Positions 28,046-38,252 are shown, counted from the first letter of the stretch. The stretch: DNA of 64,000 bases from Pseudomonadales bacterium (GCA_019090455.1 JAHRWA010000020.1:1-64000), one strand, 5' to 3'. The notes: a model not told the origin generated them from the letters alone. Translations and numbers: made by a program.

Positions 28046-29626
28046 ATGGTCTTATCGGAACTCGGCATTTTAGGAATAACACAAGTTGTGCTCTTGTTTG
28101 TCGGCACAACGGTATTCCTATTACTTTACAACCGCCGAATTATCACCAAAAACAAAAAACTAAAAACTAAAATAATCGAAACCAACGAACAGGCCAATAA
28201 AATGCTGGCCGCAGCTCGAAAAACCAAAGAGGCAACCCCTTCTTCTTCACCCCCCTCTACAGACACCTCCCCAAGTCAGTTCATTGACAGCGCACTTGAA
28301 GAAACCATGGTGCGCTACCGTTCTTTAGGTGGAGACGAAATGCACCTTGACGCAACGCTTTCCACTGAACTAAAAAGCACTGCGCTACGTTACCACTACC
28401 TGATGGCAGAAAAGAATGCCACAGAGGAAAGTGGCCCTAACAGTCATTGGGATTCTTTAGAGCCATCAATAGCAGTCATTTTTGACAAACTCCAAATGCC
28501 CGAAGTCAAAGGGAATGACGACCAGCTAAACCTGCTAACCACTCAAGTCCAAGAACTCAAAGAAGAGCAAGAAGCTAAGACAAAAGAATCCGGAACATTG
28601 CAAGATGCCTATTTGGAAACAATGAAAAATGCTACCAATACCTACCATTCTCTTATCGAATCCTCAAAACCCTTGCCTAACCAGAATGAATTACACAATT
28701 TGCTGGACTCATACCACAACCTTTTAATCGATTTTGGCTCTCAACTCACGGGCGAGGAAATTGATTCCGTGGACTCTAATTTGAGAATGGAGCACGTTCA
28801 AGAAGAGGCACAATTTGAGTCCAATACGAATGATGCTCTATCCGCAGACGATGAACTTTCAGATACTGATACTCTAGAGACTGATACTCTAGAGACTGAA
28901 ATTGACAATACTGAAACAGCCTTATCAGACATACCAGCAATAACACGTTTGAATAGCCTCAATGAGAAACAGACGCAACTCATTCGAGAGATACAAGCCA
29001 TAATACAAGATCTCGAAAAAGACGAAAATGGGCCAAAGTTTTCACCACAAACCATTTCTAAGATCAAAGAAATAGAAGAAGCCATATATGAAAGCACTCC
29101 TCTTATTTCTGAAATAGAAACAATGCTGTCCACTGCACGGGAATCTCAAATAGAATCTGAACAAACATTACCAGAATCGGATATAGACGAAAGAGTTGCC
29201 AAACAAATCCAAACAATGGTCGATCAATTTTCCAGTGAGAGCCGTCAATTAATTGGTACTATTCGAGCGCTCGAATTGGATATAGAAAACCACCGGACTA
29301 ATCAATCTCCCGTAGACGACCAAGACTCCCAAGAGATCCCGCCTAATTCGGAGGACAGTTTCTTAGAAAAAGTCGGTATTTCAAAAGAACAAGATACCTT
29401 CTCCACAAATGAAACCCAACTACCTCCCACCGTCAATACCGAAACTCAAGTTGCAAATTCAATTGAAATTACGAAAGAAAGCCCAATAGCAACAGAGTTT
29501 GATCCCGACGAACTGATAAGCAGTATTGAAGAGGGACCTGACGACCCAGAAGCCCTATTAGAAGAGCTTATTAAAGAAAACGGACTAGGAACAGACAACT
29601 CCAACACGCAGCCTGGTCTCACATAA
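28046..29626 (+). CDS. Membrane-anchored acidic coiled-coil protein, unknown function
   Basis: This 526-residue protein has one N-terminal TM helix (residues about 9-27) followed by a basic stop-transfer segment (NRRIITKNKKLKTK), so the rest is probably cytoplasmic. The body is very acidic and rich in Glu, Ser and Thr, with several predicted helical coiled-coil stretches (QLNLLTTQVQELKEEQEAK; LNEKQTQLIREIQAIIQDLE). An exact 15 bp tandem repeat at 28869-28898 encodes repeated DTLET. I do not recognise a catalytic domain. It precedes the class III cyclase by 94 bases on the same strand and may be co-expressed. Confidence 0.75.
   Translation: MVLSELGILGITQVVLLFVGTTVFLLLYNRRIITKNKKLKTKIIETNEQANKMLAAARKTKEATPSSSPPSTDTSPSQFIDSALEETMVRYRSLGGDEMHLDATLSTELKSTALRYHYLMAEKNATEESGPNSHWDSLEPSIAVIFDKLQMPEVKGNDDQLNLLTTQVQELKEEQEAKTKESGTLQDAYLETMKNATNTYHSLIESSKPLPNQNELHNLLDSYHNLLIDFGSQLTGEEIDSVDSNLRMEHVQEEAQFESNTNDALSADDELSDTDTLETDTLETEIDNTETALSDIPAITRLNSLNEKQTQLIREIQAIIQDLEKDENGPKFSPQTISKIKEIEEAIYESTPLISEIETMLSTARESQIESEQTLPESDIDERVAKQIQTMVDQFSSESRQLIGTIRALELDIENHRTNQSPVDDQDSQEIPPNSEDSFLEKVGISKEQDTFSTNETQLPPTVNTETQVANSIEITKESPIATEFDPDELISSIEEGPDDPEALLEELIKENGLGTDNSNTQPGLT
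28869..28898 (+). repeat. 15 bp tandem duplication inside coding sequence
   Basis: GATACTCTAGAGACT occurs twice in direct tandem, preserving the frame and encoding DTLET twice. The length is divisible by three, so copy-number change would not break the protein. Confidence 0.7.
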
Positions 29627-29720
29627 CGGATCAAATGAATAGAAACTATCATTACAAAAAGGAAGCTCAGTCATTTACTTATTTTACATTACGCTATGTA
29701 GCGAAAAGGCGTAAAAGCTA

Positions 29721-31103
29721 ATGCTAACCGAAACAAACAGGAAGATGCCTAAATATACTGAACTACCTGCTCACTATATTCGCATAATATGTTACTTGAT
29801 CGTTGCCGCTGTTTTTTCAACGGGCATCTACACTAAAATATACGATCACAGTTATTTTTGGGTCATACCTTTTACCATTTTTTTCCCGCTTGTTTCACAC
29901 TGGATAACCTTTTATCTTCGCATAAAATTCCCGAAACCCACTAATTTTGGTCTTATTATTTTTGACTGCATGCTCTGCGGAATCGGTATAGTTGTGGCTA
30001 AATTTAATATTATTCCCACTATCACTCTTCTAGTATTAGCCAATGCAAGCATCATGCATGTAGCGGGTATTCAAGGGTGGCTCACTAGCGTAATTGCCAT
30101 CACAGCAGGACTCGCGGTGGGCCTATTTGTTTTTGGAAATGAGATATTATTAGATTCCCCCTATCTCGTCACCATTGTCGCCTCTACTGGCATCATATTG
30201 TATATCTCTGTCACCAGTTATTTCTCGTTCAATCAATCTCATCAGTTACGATTGGTACAAATGGAAATGAAGCTGCAGCAAGAATCATCCGCCGCTCTAT
30301 CCCGCACACTCGCCAAGTATCTTGCCCCCCAAGTTTGGGGTTCTATTTTTGCAGGAAAAGCAGATGCTAAATTAGAAACACAACGTAAAAAACTCACGGT
30401 ATTCTTTTCCGACATAAAAGGGTTCGCTGAAATATCGGAAGAACTTCAACCTGAAGCCTTGACGGAGTTACTCAATAGCTACTTTACGGAGATGAGTCGC
30501 ATCGCTATGCAATATGGTGGTACTATCGACAAGTTTGTTGGCGATGCCATTATGATTTTCTTTGGTGATCCCAGTACAAAAGGCAGCAAAGAAGATGCAC
30601 TCGCCTGCGTCTCTATGGCCATTGAAATGCGCAAGCAGATGAAGGTCATGCGGCAACAGTGGCGTAAACTCGGCATAACCAAATCATTACAAATTAGAAT
30701 GGGTATCAACACCGGTTATTGTACCGTCGGCAACTTCGGTGCGGAGAGCCGTATGGATTACACCATCATTGGCAAAGAAGTCAATTTGGCAAGCCGACTG
30801 GAATCAGCTGCCGCAACGGGTGAAATCTATATTTCCCATGACACCTATTCACAAGTACAAGATGTCGTTATGTGCCGGGACAAAGGGTCACTGAATGTAA
30901 AAGGCTTCAATAAACCCGTTTCTATTTATGAAGTCGTCGGATTCAGAAAAGATCTAGGCTCTTCCCAAAGTTTTTTCGAACATGACTTTTCCGGTTTTTC
31001 CATGCATTTAGATTTAGAGAAAATAAGAAATTACGAAAAAGATCAAATTATAATTGCCCTAGAAGAATCCGTAAAACAAATAAAAAAGCGCCTCATCGTA
31101 TGA
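29721..31103 (+). CDS. Class III adenylate/guanylate cyclase with six-helix membrane domain
   Basis: This 460-residue protein has about six TM helices in residues 17-170, then a linker helix and a catalytic CHD domain from about 222. Metal-binding aspartates are in FFSDIKGF (D231) and FVGDAIMIFFGD (D275). The substrate-recognition and transition-state residues include K271, the D346 region (DYTIIGKEV), N355 and R359 (NLASRLES), all kept, so the enzyme should be active, most likely producing cAMP. The layout is like CyaB-type bacterial cyclases. A start at the later ATG (29745), with GGAAG upstream, is possible. A CRP-like regulator lies 19 kb away. Confidence 0.87.
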   Translation: MLTETNRKMPKYTELPAHYIRIICYLIVAAVFSTGIYTKIYDHSYFWVIPFTIFFPLVSHWITFYLRIKFPKPTNFGLIIFDCMLCGIGIVVAKFNIIPTITLLVLANASIMHVAGIQGWLTSVIAITAGLAVGLFVFGNEILLDSPYLVTIVASTGIILYISVTSYFSFNQSHQLRLVQMEMKLQQESSAALSRTLAKYLAPQVWGSIFAGKADAKLETQRKKLTVFFSDIKGFAEISEELQPEALTELLNSYFTEMSRIAMQYGGTIDKFVGDAIMIFFGDPSTKGSKEDALACVSMAIEMRKQMKVMRQQWRKLGITKSLQIRMGINTGYCTVGNFGAESRMDYTIIGKEVNLASRLESAAATGEIYISHDTYSQVQDVVMCRDKGSLNVKGFNKPVSIYEVVGFRKDLGSSQSFFEHDFSGFSMHLDLEKIRNYEKDQIIIALEESVKQIKKRLIV

Positions 31104-31170
31104 TGGCCTCATCGTAGAATAGATAGGCAAGGAGAACGGACGAGGCAGACGATAAGGTAGCAGAAAAAAG

Positions 31171-32766
31171 ATGGGTTATACGAAACAGAGTTTAGTCAGT
31201 CGACTATTAGACTCTATTGAAAATATCGGCAATCGATTACCACATCCCACCAGTTTATTTATTTTGTTCTGCGGATCCGTTTTACTTCTATCCTGGATTT
31301 GTTCTTTATTCGAACTCTCTGCTATCCATCCGGTGACTAACGAATCGATTCACGCCATTAATTTACTTAACGGCGCTGGCCTCAGAAAAATCCTTTCCAA
31401 TGCAGTTACGAATTTTACACATTTTGCACCGCTAGGTTCTGTGCTAGTAGCAATGCTAGGCATTGGAATTGCGGAGAAAACGGGCCTACTTGACGCTTTC
31501 CTACGATTACTAGTGCTGAAAACACCACCCCAAATGATGACAAGCGTCGTTGTATTTGCAGGCGTACTATCAAGCTTGGCTGCTGATTCCGGCTATGTCG
31601 TCTTGATACCCATCGCGGGACTAGTATTTCAAAGCGCAGGAAAAAACCCCTTGGCTGGCATGGCCGCAGCGTTTGCGGGAGTCTCCGGAGGTTATAGTGC
31701 GAACATTTTAATCGGACCTCTGGACGCAATATTATCGGGTATATCCACCGAAGCGGCACAGCTGGTGGATAGCACCTATCAAGTGGCCGCGACGAGCAAC
31801 TACTATTTCATTGTTGTCTCGACTCTAATCATTACTCTTATCGGGACTTGGGTAACAGAGAAAATCGTAATACCGCGACTACACAAACCTTCACAGACCC
31901 CGTCACTCCATAGCCCATCACCACAGAACCTATCAACCCAAAACCCATCAACAAATCAAGATAGCCTTGCTATTGCCACTCCCCGATCAGAATCAATGAC
32001 TGATCTGGAAAAAAAAGGCTTACAGTATGCCGGTATAGCCACTGTGTTATGCACTATGGCTTTACTCAGCTGCCTTCTTCCTGAGAATGCCCCCTTACGA
32101 AACACAGAAACAGGATCAATCATCTCGTCTCCATTTATTAGTGGCATCGTCACCATCATTTCACTATTCGCGGCCATAATCGGCGTTGCCTTTGGAATCG
32201 GTGCCAAAACTGTGAATAGTGACAAGGACGTCATCATTGCAATGGAAGAATCCATGGCAGCAATGGCGACTTATTTGGTACTGATGTTTTTTGCAGCCCA
32301 ATTTGTTAGCTATTTTTCCTGGACCAATTTAGGTCTCATTTTTGCGGTAAAAGGCTCGGGAATGTTAGCGAGCATAGATCTCGGAACGGCCCCTCTCATC
32401 ATACTGTTTATCATAATGGCTGGAACAATTAATATATTCGTCGGTAGTGCTTCCGCAAAATGGGCCATCATGGCGCCAGTATTTGTCCCGATGTTTATGC
32501 TAATCGGCATCAGTCCGGAACTGACTCAAGCAGCCTATCGTGTTGGTGACAGCAGTACTAACATCATTACTCCGCTTATGCCCTATTTCGCACTGGTCGT
32601 TGCATTCATGCAGAAATTCGATAGACAAGTTGGTATAGGAACCGTTATATCAACAATGCTCCCCTACTCAATCGCCTTTATGATTGCTTGGTCTGTACTA
32701 CTAACCATTTGGATACAGCTAGGATTACCTTTGGGACCCGGTGCAAATTTAATTTATCCCAATTGA
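31171..32766 (+). CDS. AbgT-family transporter
   Basis: This 531-residue protein is a member of the AbgT family (p-aminobenzoyl-glutamate importers or drug/antimetabolite exporters). It has about 12 hydrophobic helices. Diagnostic segments are NRLPHPTSLFILFC near the start, AADSGYVVLIPIAG, and the C-terminal half block SASAKWAIMAPVFVPMFMLI followed by RVGDSSTNIITPLMPYFALV. A low-complexity Ser/Pro/Gln insertion lies in a cytoplasmic loop at about 245-265. It is convergent with queF, two bases apart. Confidence 0.88.
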   Translation: MGYTKQSLVSRLLDSIENIGNRLPHPTSLFILFCGSVLLLSWICSLFELSAIHPVTNESIHAINLLNGAGLRKILSNAVTNFTHFAPLGSVLVAMLGIGIAEKTGLLDAFLRLLVLKTPPQMMTSVVVFAGVLSSLAADSGYVVLIPIAGLVFQSAGKNPLAGMAAAFAGVSGGYSANILIGPLDAILSGISTEAAQLVDSTYQVAATSNYYFIVVSTLIITLIGTWVTEKIVIPRLHKPSQTPSLHSPSPQNLSTQNPSTNQDSLAIATPRSESMTDLEKKGLQYAGIATVLCTMALLSCLLPENAPLRNTETGSIISSPFISGIVTIISLFAAIIGVAFGIGAKTVNSDKDVIIAMEESMAAMATYLVLMFFAAQFVSYFSWTNLGLIFAVKGSGMLASIDLGTAPLIILFIIMAGTINIFVGSASAKWAIMAPVFVPMFMLIGISPELTQAAYRVGDSSTNIITPLMPYFALVVAFMQKFDRQVGIGTVISTMLPYSIAFMIAWSVLLTIWIQLGLPLGPGANLIYPN

Positions 32767-32768
32767 AA

Positions 32769-33608
32769 CTATTGACGCATTAATCGAATATTGGACGGGG
32801 CAGCTTCGAAATTAGAACGAAAGGGGTTAATATCAATCCCTCCTCGACGCGTGTAACGTGCATACACCGTTAATTGAGACGGTTTACACTGATTTAATAT
32901 ATCGATAAAAATACCTTCGACGCACTGTTCGTGAAATCCGGAATGATTCCGATAAGATACGATATATTGCAGTAAACTCTCTTGAGATATGGGTTGACCG
33001 CGATATCTCACCATAAGCGTTGCCCAATCAGGCTGCCCAGTAACAGGACAGTTAGATTTTAGTAAATGACTATAAAGGGTTTCTAGTTGTTCCGGAGCCG
33101 CGTCAACCCGTAAGAGTTCTGACTTCACTTCATAATCATTACAACTAACATCGAGTAGATCGATACAGGTTCCAGGAAAACTCGCTGCCAACTTCGCATC
33201 ACATTGATTTGCCGGAACAACTTTTACCATCACTTGTTCCCGGGCGGTAATCGACAGATCCGAGACTATTGTCTTAATCACGTCTTCACGCGATTTAAAA
33301 GAAGTTTGGTTAAATGACGCAAGATATAATTTTAACGATTTTGATTCTATTATATTAAAAGATTGACAAGGTACATGAATTTCACAAACGCCGACCTCAG
33401 GCTTGCCCTTTAAATTCAGCCATGACATCTCATATGCATTCCAGATATCAACACCACTAAACGGTAATTCATCATCGCCTAAGTTGAAATTTAGGTTTAA
33501 GTCCCTTCGCCCTTCTGCTCGCGGGATGGCAAAGAGCAACGAAGGATTGTAAACCTCTTCATAAACAGGTGTTTTGCCTAATGGAGAATTTGAGACTGTA
33601 TTTCCCAT
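32769..33608 (-). CDS. queF: NADPH-dependent 7-cyano-7-deazaguanine reductase, type II
   Basis: QueF reduces preQ0 to preQ1 in queuosine biosynthesis. The protein has about 279 residues and is the tandem-domain (type II) form. It has the substrate and NADPH segment FNIIESKSLKLYLASFNQTS in the first half and the catalytic Cys with its Asp partner in SNCPVTGQPDWATL in the second. The frame extends 23 codons upstream without family similarity, so I start at the ATG at 33608. No other queuosine gene is in the window. Confidence 0.93.
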   Translation of the reverse strand: MGNTVSNSPLGKTPVYEEVYNPSLLFAIPRAEGRRDLNLNFNLGDDELPFSGVDIWNAYEMSWLNLKGKPEVGVCEIHVPCQSFNIIESKSLKLYLASFNQTSFKSREDVIKTIVSDLSITAREQVMVKVVPANQCDAKLAASFPGTCIDLLDVSCNDYEVKSELLRVDAAPEQLETLYSHLLKSNCPVTGQPDWATLMVRYRGQPISQESLLQYIVSYRNHSGFHEQCVEGIFIDILNQCKPSQLTVYARYTRRGGIDINPFRSNFEAAPSNIRLMRQ

Positions 33609-33710
33609 GACCAAACCTTTATCTAAATACAAATTAGCCGCTAAATGTAAAGTATATATCAGATATCGCTGATGCAAGAATTTGGCTAATATATGTCTAT
33701 TACCTAAAAC

Positions 33711-34484
33711 CTATTCCCTAATCCCCACACCCCGATTCAAAAGCCACAACGCATAAGAAAACAGCAGAACTGTAAACAAGCCAATCATCGGCAACGCAAT
33801 CAGAATATCCACATCACTGACCCCTAAAATGCCATAACGAAACGCATTCACCATATACATGATCGGGTTAATTAATGACACGGTCTGCCAAAATGAGGGT
33901 AATAGATCAATCGAGTAGAACACTCCCCCCAAATAAGTCAGCGGTGTTAAAACAAAAGTTGGAATAATGGAGATATCATCAAAACTACGAGCATACACCG
34001 CATTAATAAAGCCGCATATCGCAAATAGCATTGAGGTCATAATGACTACCAGCAACGTAATTCCTATATTGGATATGGGCAACTCACTAAAAAACAACGA
34101 CACCAGCGTCACTATAAATCCCACTGCCATGCCCCGCGCCATTCCTCCCACGACATAGCCGCCCAAGATGACATAATTGGATATCGGCGAAACGAGTAAC
34201 TCCTCAATGCTACGTTGAAATTTAGTGCTATAGAACGAAGACACCACATTAGAATAGGAATTGGTAATGACGGACATCATGATCAAACCTGGAATGATAT
34301 ATTGCATATAATTAAATCCGCCCATAGTCCCAATTCGAGACCCTATCAAATTGCCAAAGATGACAAAATAAAGCCCCATGGTGATAACGGGAGGAATTAG
34401 AGTTTGAACCCAGATACGCATAAAACGACGAATTTCTTTATTCACGATTGTTTTAAATGCGATCAAATTGCGCTGAAATTGCAT
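33711..34484 (-). CDS. ABC-2 type permease (YadH-like)
   Basis: This 257-residue membrane protein has six hydrophobic helices and the ABC-2 signature region (TFVLTPLTYLGGVFYSIDLL), followed by the NPIMYMVNAFRYG block. The family (E. coli YadH, NodJ and others) exports lipids, drugs or polysaccharides. Its ATPase partner is encoded 41 bases upstream. The substrate is unknown. Confidence 0.88.
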   Translation of the reverse strand: MQFQRNLIAFKTIVNKEIRRFMRIWVQTLIPPVITMGLYFVIFGNLIGSRIGTMGGFNYMQYIIPGLIMMSVITNSYSNVVSSFYSTKFQRSIEELLVSPISNYVILGGYVVGGMARGMAVGFIVTLVSLFFSELPISNIGITLLVVIMTSMLFAICGFINAVYARSFDDISIIPTFVLTPLTYLGGVFYSIDLLPSFWQTVSLINPIMYMVNAFRYGILGVSDVDILIALPMIGLFTVLLFSYALWLLNRGVGIRE

Positions 34485-34525
34485 TGTTAAATTTCCAAAT
34501 AAATAGAGGGTTTGTAACGCTCGCT

Positions 34526-35449
34526 CTAAATTGTTTTTTCCGTGAGACGCACAAACATTTCTTCTAGTCGATTAGCCTTATTACGAATGCTTTTCACTAC
34601 CACTTCGGATTTATTTAATTGTTCAAAGAGCACATTGATGGATTGATCTTTTTTAATATTAACTTCCAAGGTATGGTCATCGACCTTAACTAATCCGAAT
34701 TTAGTCATATTCGGCATTTCTGATATGGGACTTTTGAGATCGAGAATATAAGTCTGCGCATCCAATTCCGCCAACAATGATCGCATGTCCGTATGTTGAA
34801 TAATTTTACCGTTATCAATTATCGCTATATTTCGGCATAAACTTTCCGCTTCCTCCAGATAATGGGTAGTTAAAATAATAGTCGTTCCACTCTCATTTAG
34901 CTGAGTCAAAATATCCCACATAGAGCGCCTCATTTCGATATCAACACCGGCGGTGGGCTCATCTAAAATCAATAATTTAGGTTCGTGAATCAGTGCTCTC
35001 GCAATCATCAATCGCCGTTTCATTCCACCAGAGAGCATTCTAGAGCTCTCATTTCTTTTATCCCATAGGTCTAGCATTTTAAGGTATTTCTCGGTTCGCT
35101 CCTTTGCGATCGAGGTTTCAATTCCGTAATAGCCCGCCTGGGTCACAACGATATCAAAGACCTTTTCAAATTGATTAAAATTGAACTCTTGGGGGACCAC
35201 ACCAATATGTCTTTTTGCCGCAGGAAAATCCTCATCAATATCGACACCAAATATTTTTACTTTCCCACTGGTCTTATTAACGAGTGAACACATTATCCCT
35301 ATAGTGGTGGACTTACCTGCGCCATTAGGTCCTAACAATGCAAAAAAATCGCCTTGCTGCACTGTGAGATCAATTCCTTTCAATGCCTGAAATCCACCAG
35401 AATACACTTTACTGAGTTGCTTAATATCAATTGCAGGGGTCATACACAT
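34526..35449 (-). CDS. ABC transporter ATPase (YadG-like)
   Basis: This 307-residue ATPase has the Walker A GPNGAGKST, the Q-loop region VVPQEFNFNQFEKVFDIV, the signature LSGGMKRRLMIARAL and the Walker B LLILDEPTAGVD followed by an H-loop (ILTTHYLEEAE). A regulatory C-terminal extension of about 80 residues is typical of ABC-2 drug/polymer exporters such as YadG and CcmA. The sequence begins at an ATG or two codons later. It pairs with the permease next door. Confidence 0.92.
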   Translation of the reverse strand: MCMTPAIDIKQLSKVYSGGFQALKGIDLTVQQGDFFALLGPNGAGKSTTIGIMCSLVNKTSGKVKIFGVDIDEDFPAAKRHIGVVPQEFNFNQFEKVFDIVVTQAGYYGIETSIAKERTEKYLKMLDLWDKRNESSRMLSGGMKRRLMIARALIHEPKLLILDEPTAGVDIEMRRSMWDILTQLNESGTTIILTTHYLEEAESLCRNIAIIDNGKIIQHTDMRSLLAELDAQTYILDLKSPISEMPNMTKFGLVKVDDHTLEVNIKKDQSINVLFEQLNKSEVVVKSIRNKANRLEEMFVRLTEKTI

Positions 35450-35507
35450 TCCAAATCAAAAATTAGTCTCGTAATAAACCAAAATTCCAGAGCACGAAGT
35501 TCGAGAT

Positions 35508-36197
35508 CTATGGCATCGCCCGGCGATAGCGCTCTCCCCTCCAAATCCAATTAACAAATTCCTGCTCAAACCAAACAAATAGACCTTCCATCATCCACGG
35601 CCAATGATCTTCTGTAATGTCTGTCATATCTTGCAAAAAATAAACGAATGTCGCGAGAATAGTATCATGGGTTACATGCACTGACAGCGTATTAACCAAC
35701 CCTTCTCTCGCTTGCAAATACTCAAAAATACAGTTGGCTCCCACATGTGGTGGAACCAACCCTTCACTGATCTCGTAAGACAAGTGCTGACTGACAAATT
35801 TAATAGGACCCACTTTTTTAAAATTCGGACCTGCAAGCGCTATATCACTGACAAAACATCCAGGTTCCTTCAGGATTTTCTCCTCCAATATCGGGATATC
35901 GTCATTCTGTAATTTTCGTTGCTGTGGAAGAACATTCCCTTTCATCATCGCTTGCGCCGTATCAACACATCGACCCACAACACTACTATAGAGTGTTTCT
36001 ATAGGTCTGGTTAACATCTCCCCCCATTGCTCCGCTAATATCAATCCTTCGGCGGTGAGAGGTAAGTCATAGCTAACCATATGGCTATGAGCCATCTCCC
36101 GTATTGAATGACGAGTCAATAAATGAACATGGTGATTTTCGGGCAACAGCTGAAGACCGGGCTCGAGCATGGGATGTAATACTTTATCTCTAGTCAT
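35508..36197 (-). CDS. Histidine phosphatase-like protein
   Basis: This 229-residue protein has the phosphohistidine motif LLTRHSIRE (R29, H30) and a late THDTIL with the probable second catalytic His, the layout of the histidine phosphatase superfamily. The spacing and the YDLPLTAEGLILAEQWG segment suit the phosphoglycerate mutase/acid phosphatase branch. There is no signal peptide. It is on the same strand as, and 58 bases upstream of, the ABC operon. The substrate is unknown. Confidence 0.7.
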   Translation of the reverse strand: MTRDKVLHPMLEPGLQLLPENHHVHLLTRHSIREMAHSHMVSYDLPLTAEGLILAEQWGEMLTRPIETLYSSVVGRCVDTAQAMMKGNVLPQQRKLQNDDIPILEEKILKEPGCFVSDIALAGPNFKKVGPIKFVSQHLSYEISEGLVPPHVGANCIFEYLQAREGLVNTLSVHVTHDTILATFVYFLQDMTDITEDHWPWMMEGLFVWFEQEFVNWIWRGERYRRAMP

Positions 36198-36286
36198 AGT
36201 AATGAACTAGCAAACATAGAAGCTGAACCTTGCACTGCCAATCAAATTTCCCTACCCCACGAGAGACTAATTTTAATGGTACGAAC

Positions 36287-37849
36287 TCACAGAGAAGCTC
36301 CATTAACTGTCTCCATTGAATAAAGAGGATCAATGAGTGCTACAATAAAAAAATCATTTTCCATAACTACTGGCAAGTTCCGATTCAAAATATCAATTTC
36401 TACCATCCAGGCTTCAAGTTCGAGCCCTGATTTCGGTTTCGCTATCAACACATGACTGACATTCACCTCAGAAAAATATTCAATGCTCTCGCCGAATGTC
36501 GCGTTTTTATGGGGCCTAAGCGTTGTTTGCTTTCCGGTATACAGAGTTAAAGCCCTCGGTTTAACAAAAGCAATGACCGAATCCGCCGACAATTCCTCCT
36601 TTATATAAGTGAACAGCTCTTGAGTGGACTCATTTGTAATTTGAGGTTCCATATGAGTTCGAATAGAAACAACGAAAAAACCAAAAAAAAATAGAATGGG
36701 AGCGGCAACAATAAACTTGACCGGCAGATTAAAGCGCTTCGCTATAAAAACCAATCCACCCCCACAATAGTAAAACATAAACGGAAGTACCGGAATCAGA
36801 TATCGAGGTGCTTGGCTAAAATCCAGCAACAATACGACAGAAACAGTTGCCAAAATATACCAATCAAAAAGGTGGAGAGACTGGACGCATCGAATGACAA
36901 AACTCAGACATTCATTGGCTAATCCACCACCCCTACCATTCTCAACTTTAGTAATTTCACTGATTTTTTTTATCTTTGTCGCCAGCGCTCCTATGACACT
37001 CAATAGAATAAATGACACGCTTAATACCTTGGACACAGGTAACATCACACTACGAGGCAAATCATCGAAAACAAACAACCCTGCTAGTGAACGCAGATAA
37101 AGGATCCCATTAGGCAAAATGCACTGAATACATAGTTCAGTTTTTTGGTAAATCTCGGGGAATAAAATAGACTGCCCCACATAGCCCATTGAAAAAGAGA
37201 TCCACATTGGAACAACAATCCAAATTCTTTTGGGAAAAACTGCAAGACCATAAACAAGAACAGAAATCGGTATTACTATCCCAATGGATCGCACGGAATA
37301 AGCGAAATATGCAAAAAACCCCGCGACCAACATCAACGAAGCGCTTTTAACTAGATTTCGAACTGGCAAAGCAAGATCAACAAAAAGTAACGCTGCAATA
37401 CTCAAAGGTATGAATAATAGCTCCGTCGCTATTGCTTGAGTCATATCCACCAAAAAAGGATTAAACAGGAAACAGCCGGAGGCAAACAAAGCCACTTGTT
37501 TACTCGTATATCGGCTCAAATAAAAGAAAATAAGGGTTACACCAATGACAATTGATATCAATTGTGCAATTTTGAACACGACAATATTCAATCCGAAAAA
37601 ACTGTATAAAAGCGCAAATAAAACTGGCAACCCAGGTGTCGACGCGATTGGTGTCGACCAGTAATGGATTTCAGAGTGAATGAACCCCATATCGGCGTAT
37701 GGCATGCCTTCTGATAAATTAATGGCATGGATAATGTACATTGCAAAATCATCACCCCATCCCGGTTCCGCCGTTAAAAAACAACTCCAGAAGACCACAA
37801 CAATGATACATGCAATGATATATTTGAAATAACTCGAAGAAACCGCCAT
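36287..37849 (-). CDS. GT39/ArnT-like membrane glycosyltransferase
   Basis: This 520-residue protein has about ten hydrophobic helices and a soluble C-terminal part. Shortly after the first helix is the periplasmic acidic motif PGWGDDFAMYIIHAINLSEG, with the Asp pair used for lipid-linked sugar transfer in GT-C enzymes. It ends a three-gene operon after GT2 and GtrA. In such sets the GT2 protein charges undecaprenyl phosphate, GtrA helps flip it, and the GT-C enzyme transfers the sugar to surface glycan or lipid A. The acceptor is not known. Confidence 0.75.
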   Translation of the reverse strand: MAVSSSYFKYIIACIIVVVFWSCFLTAEPGWGDDFAMYIIHAINLSEGMPYADMGFIHSEIHYWSTPIASTPGLPVLFALLYSFFGLNIVVFKIAQLISIVIGVTLIFFYLSRYTSKQVALFASGCFLFNPFLVDMTQAIATELLFIPLSIAALLFVDLALPVRNLVKSASLMLVAGFFAYFAYSVRSIGIVIPISVLVYGLAVFPKRIWIVVPMWISFSMGYVGQSILFPEIYQKTELCIQCILPNGILYLRSLAGLFVFDDLPRSVMLPVSKVLSVSFILLSVIGALATKIKKISEITKVENGRGGGLANECLSFVIRCVQSLHLFDWYILATVSVVLLLDFSQAPRYLIPVLPFMFYYCGGGLVFIAKRFNLPVKFIVAAPILFFFGFFVVSIRTHMEPQITNESTQELFTYIKEELSADSVIAFVKPRALTLYTGKQTTLRPHKNATFGESIEYFSEVNVSHVLIAKPKSGLELEAWMVEIDILNRNLPVVMENDFFIVALIDPLYSMETVNGASL

Positions 37850-38248
37850 TTAATGCCCTCTAAAAATGACGATTTTATTAAAAATAAAAGAGAATAAAAT
37901 CATCGCCACATCTATCAAAATTCTGGAAACTTTGCCATCGAACTCTAAGTCGATGACGGCATAATTCAACAACAAACTCGAACAAAGAAGATTAAATGCA
38001 AACAAGCAAAATGTTAATACACCTTGTGTCAGTGCGTCATTTTGATGGGAGGAAGATTTAAAGGTCCAATTGCGATGCAAAATAAAGCTAGCAACAGCAC
38101 CGACACATCGGCCCGCAATATTACCGGCAAGAAACTGGGTCTCATCAATGTAGATAATCAGAAGATAAGTGGCCAAATCGATAATATAGACCACGATGCC
38201 GGCCAACCCGTATTTCAGGAATTGATTAACAATTTTTTTCGCCTGCAA
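37850..38248 (-). CDS. GtrA family protein (glycolipid flippase)
   Basis: This 132-residue protein has four TM helices and the conserved FLKYGLAGIVVYIIDLATYL start and the HRNWTF motif near residue 60. GtrA-type proteins are thought to translocate undecaprenyl-phosphate-linked sugars. It ends directly where the GT-C gene begins and starts four bases after the GT2 gene, so the three are tightly coupled. Confidence 0.87.
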   Translation of the reverse strand: MQAKKIVNQFLKYGLAGIVVYIIDLATYLLIIYIDETQFLAGNIAGRCVGAVASFILHRNWTFKSSSHQNDALTQGVLTFCLFAFNLLCSSLLLNYAVIDLEFDGKVSRILIDVAMILFSFIFNKIVIFRGH

Positions 38249-38252
38249 CTCT

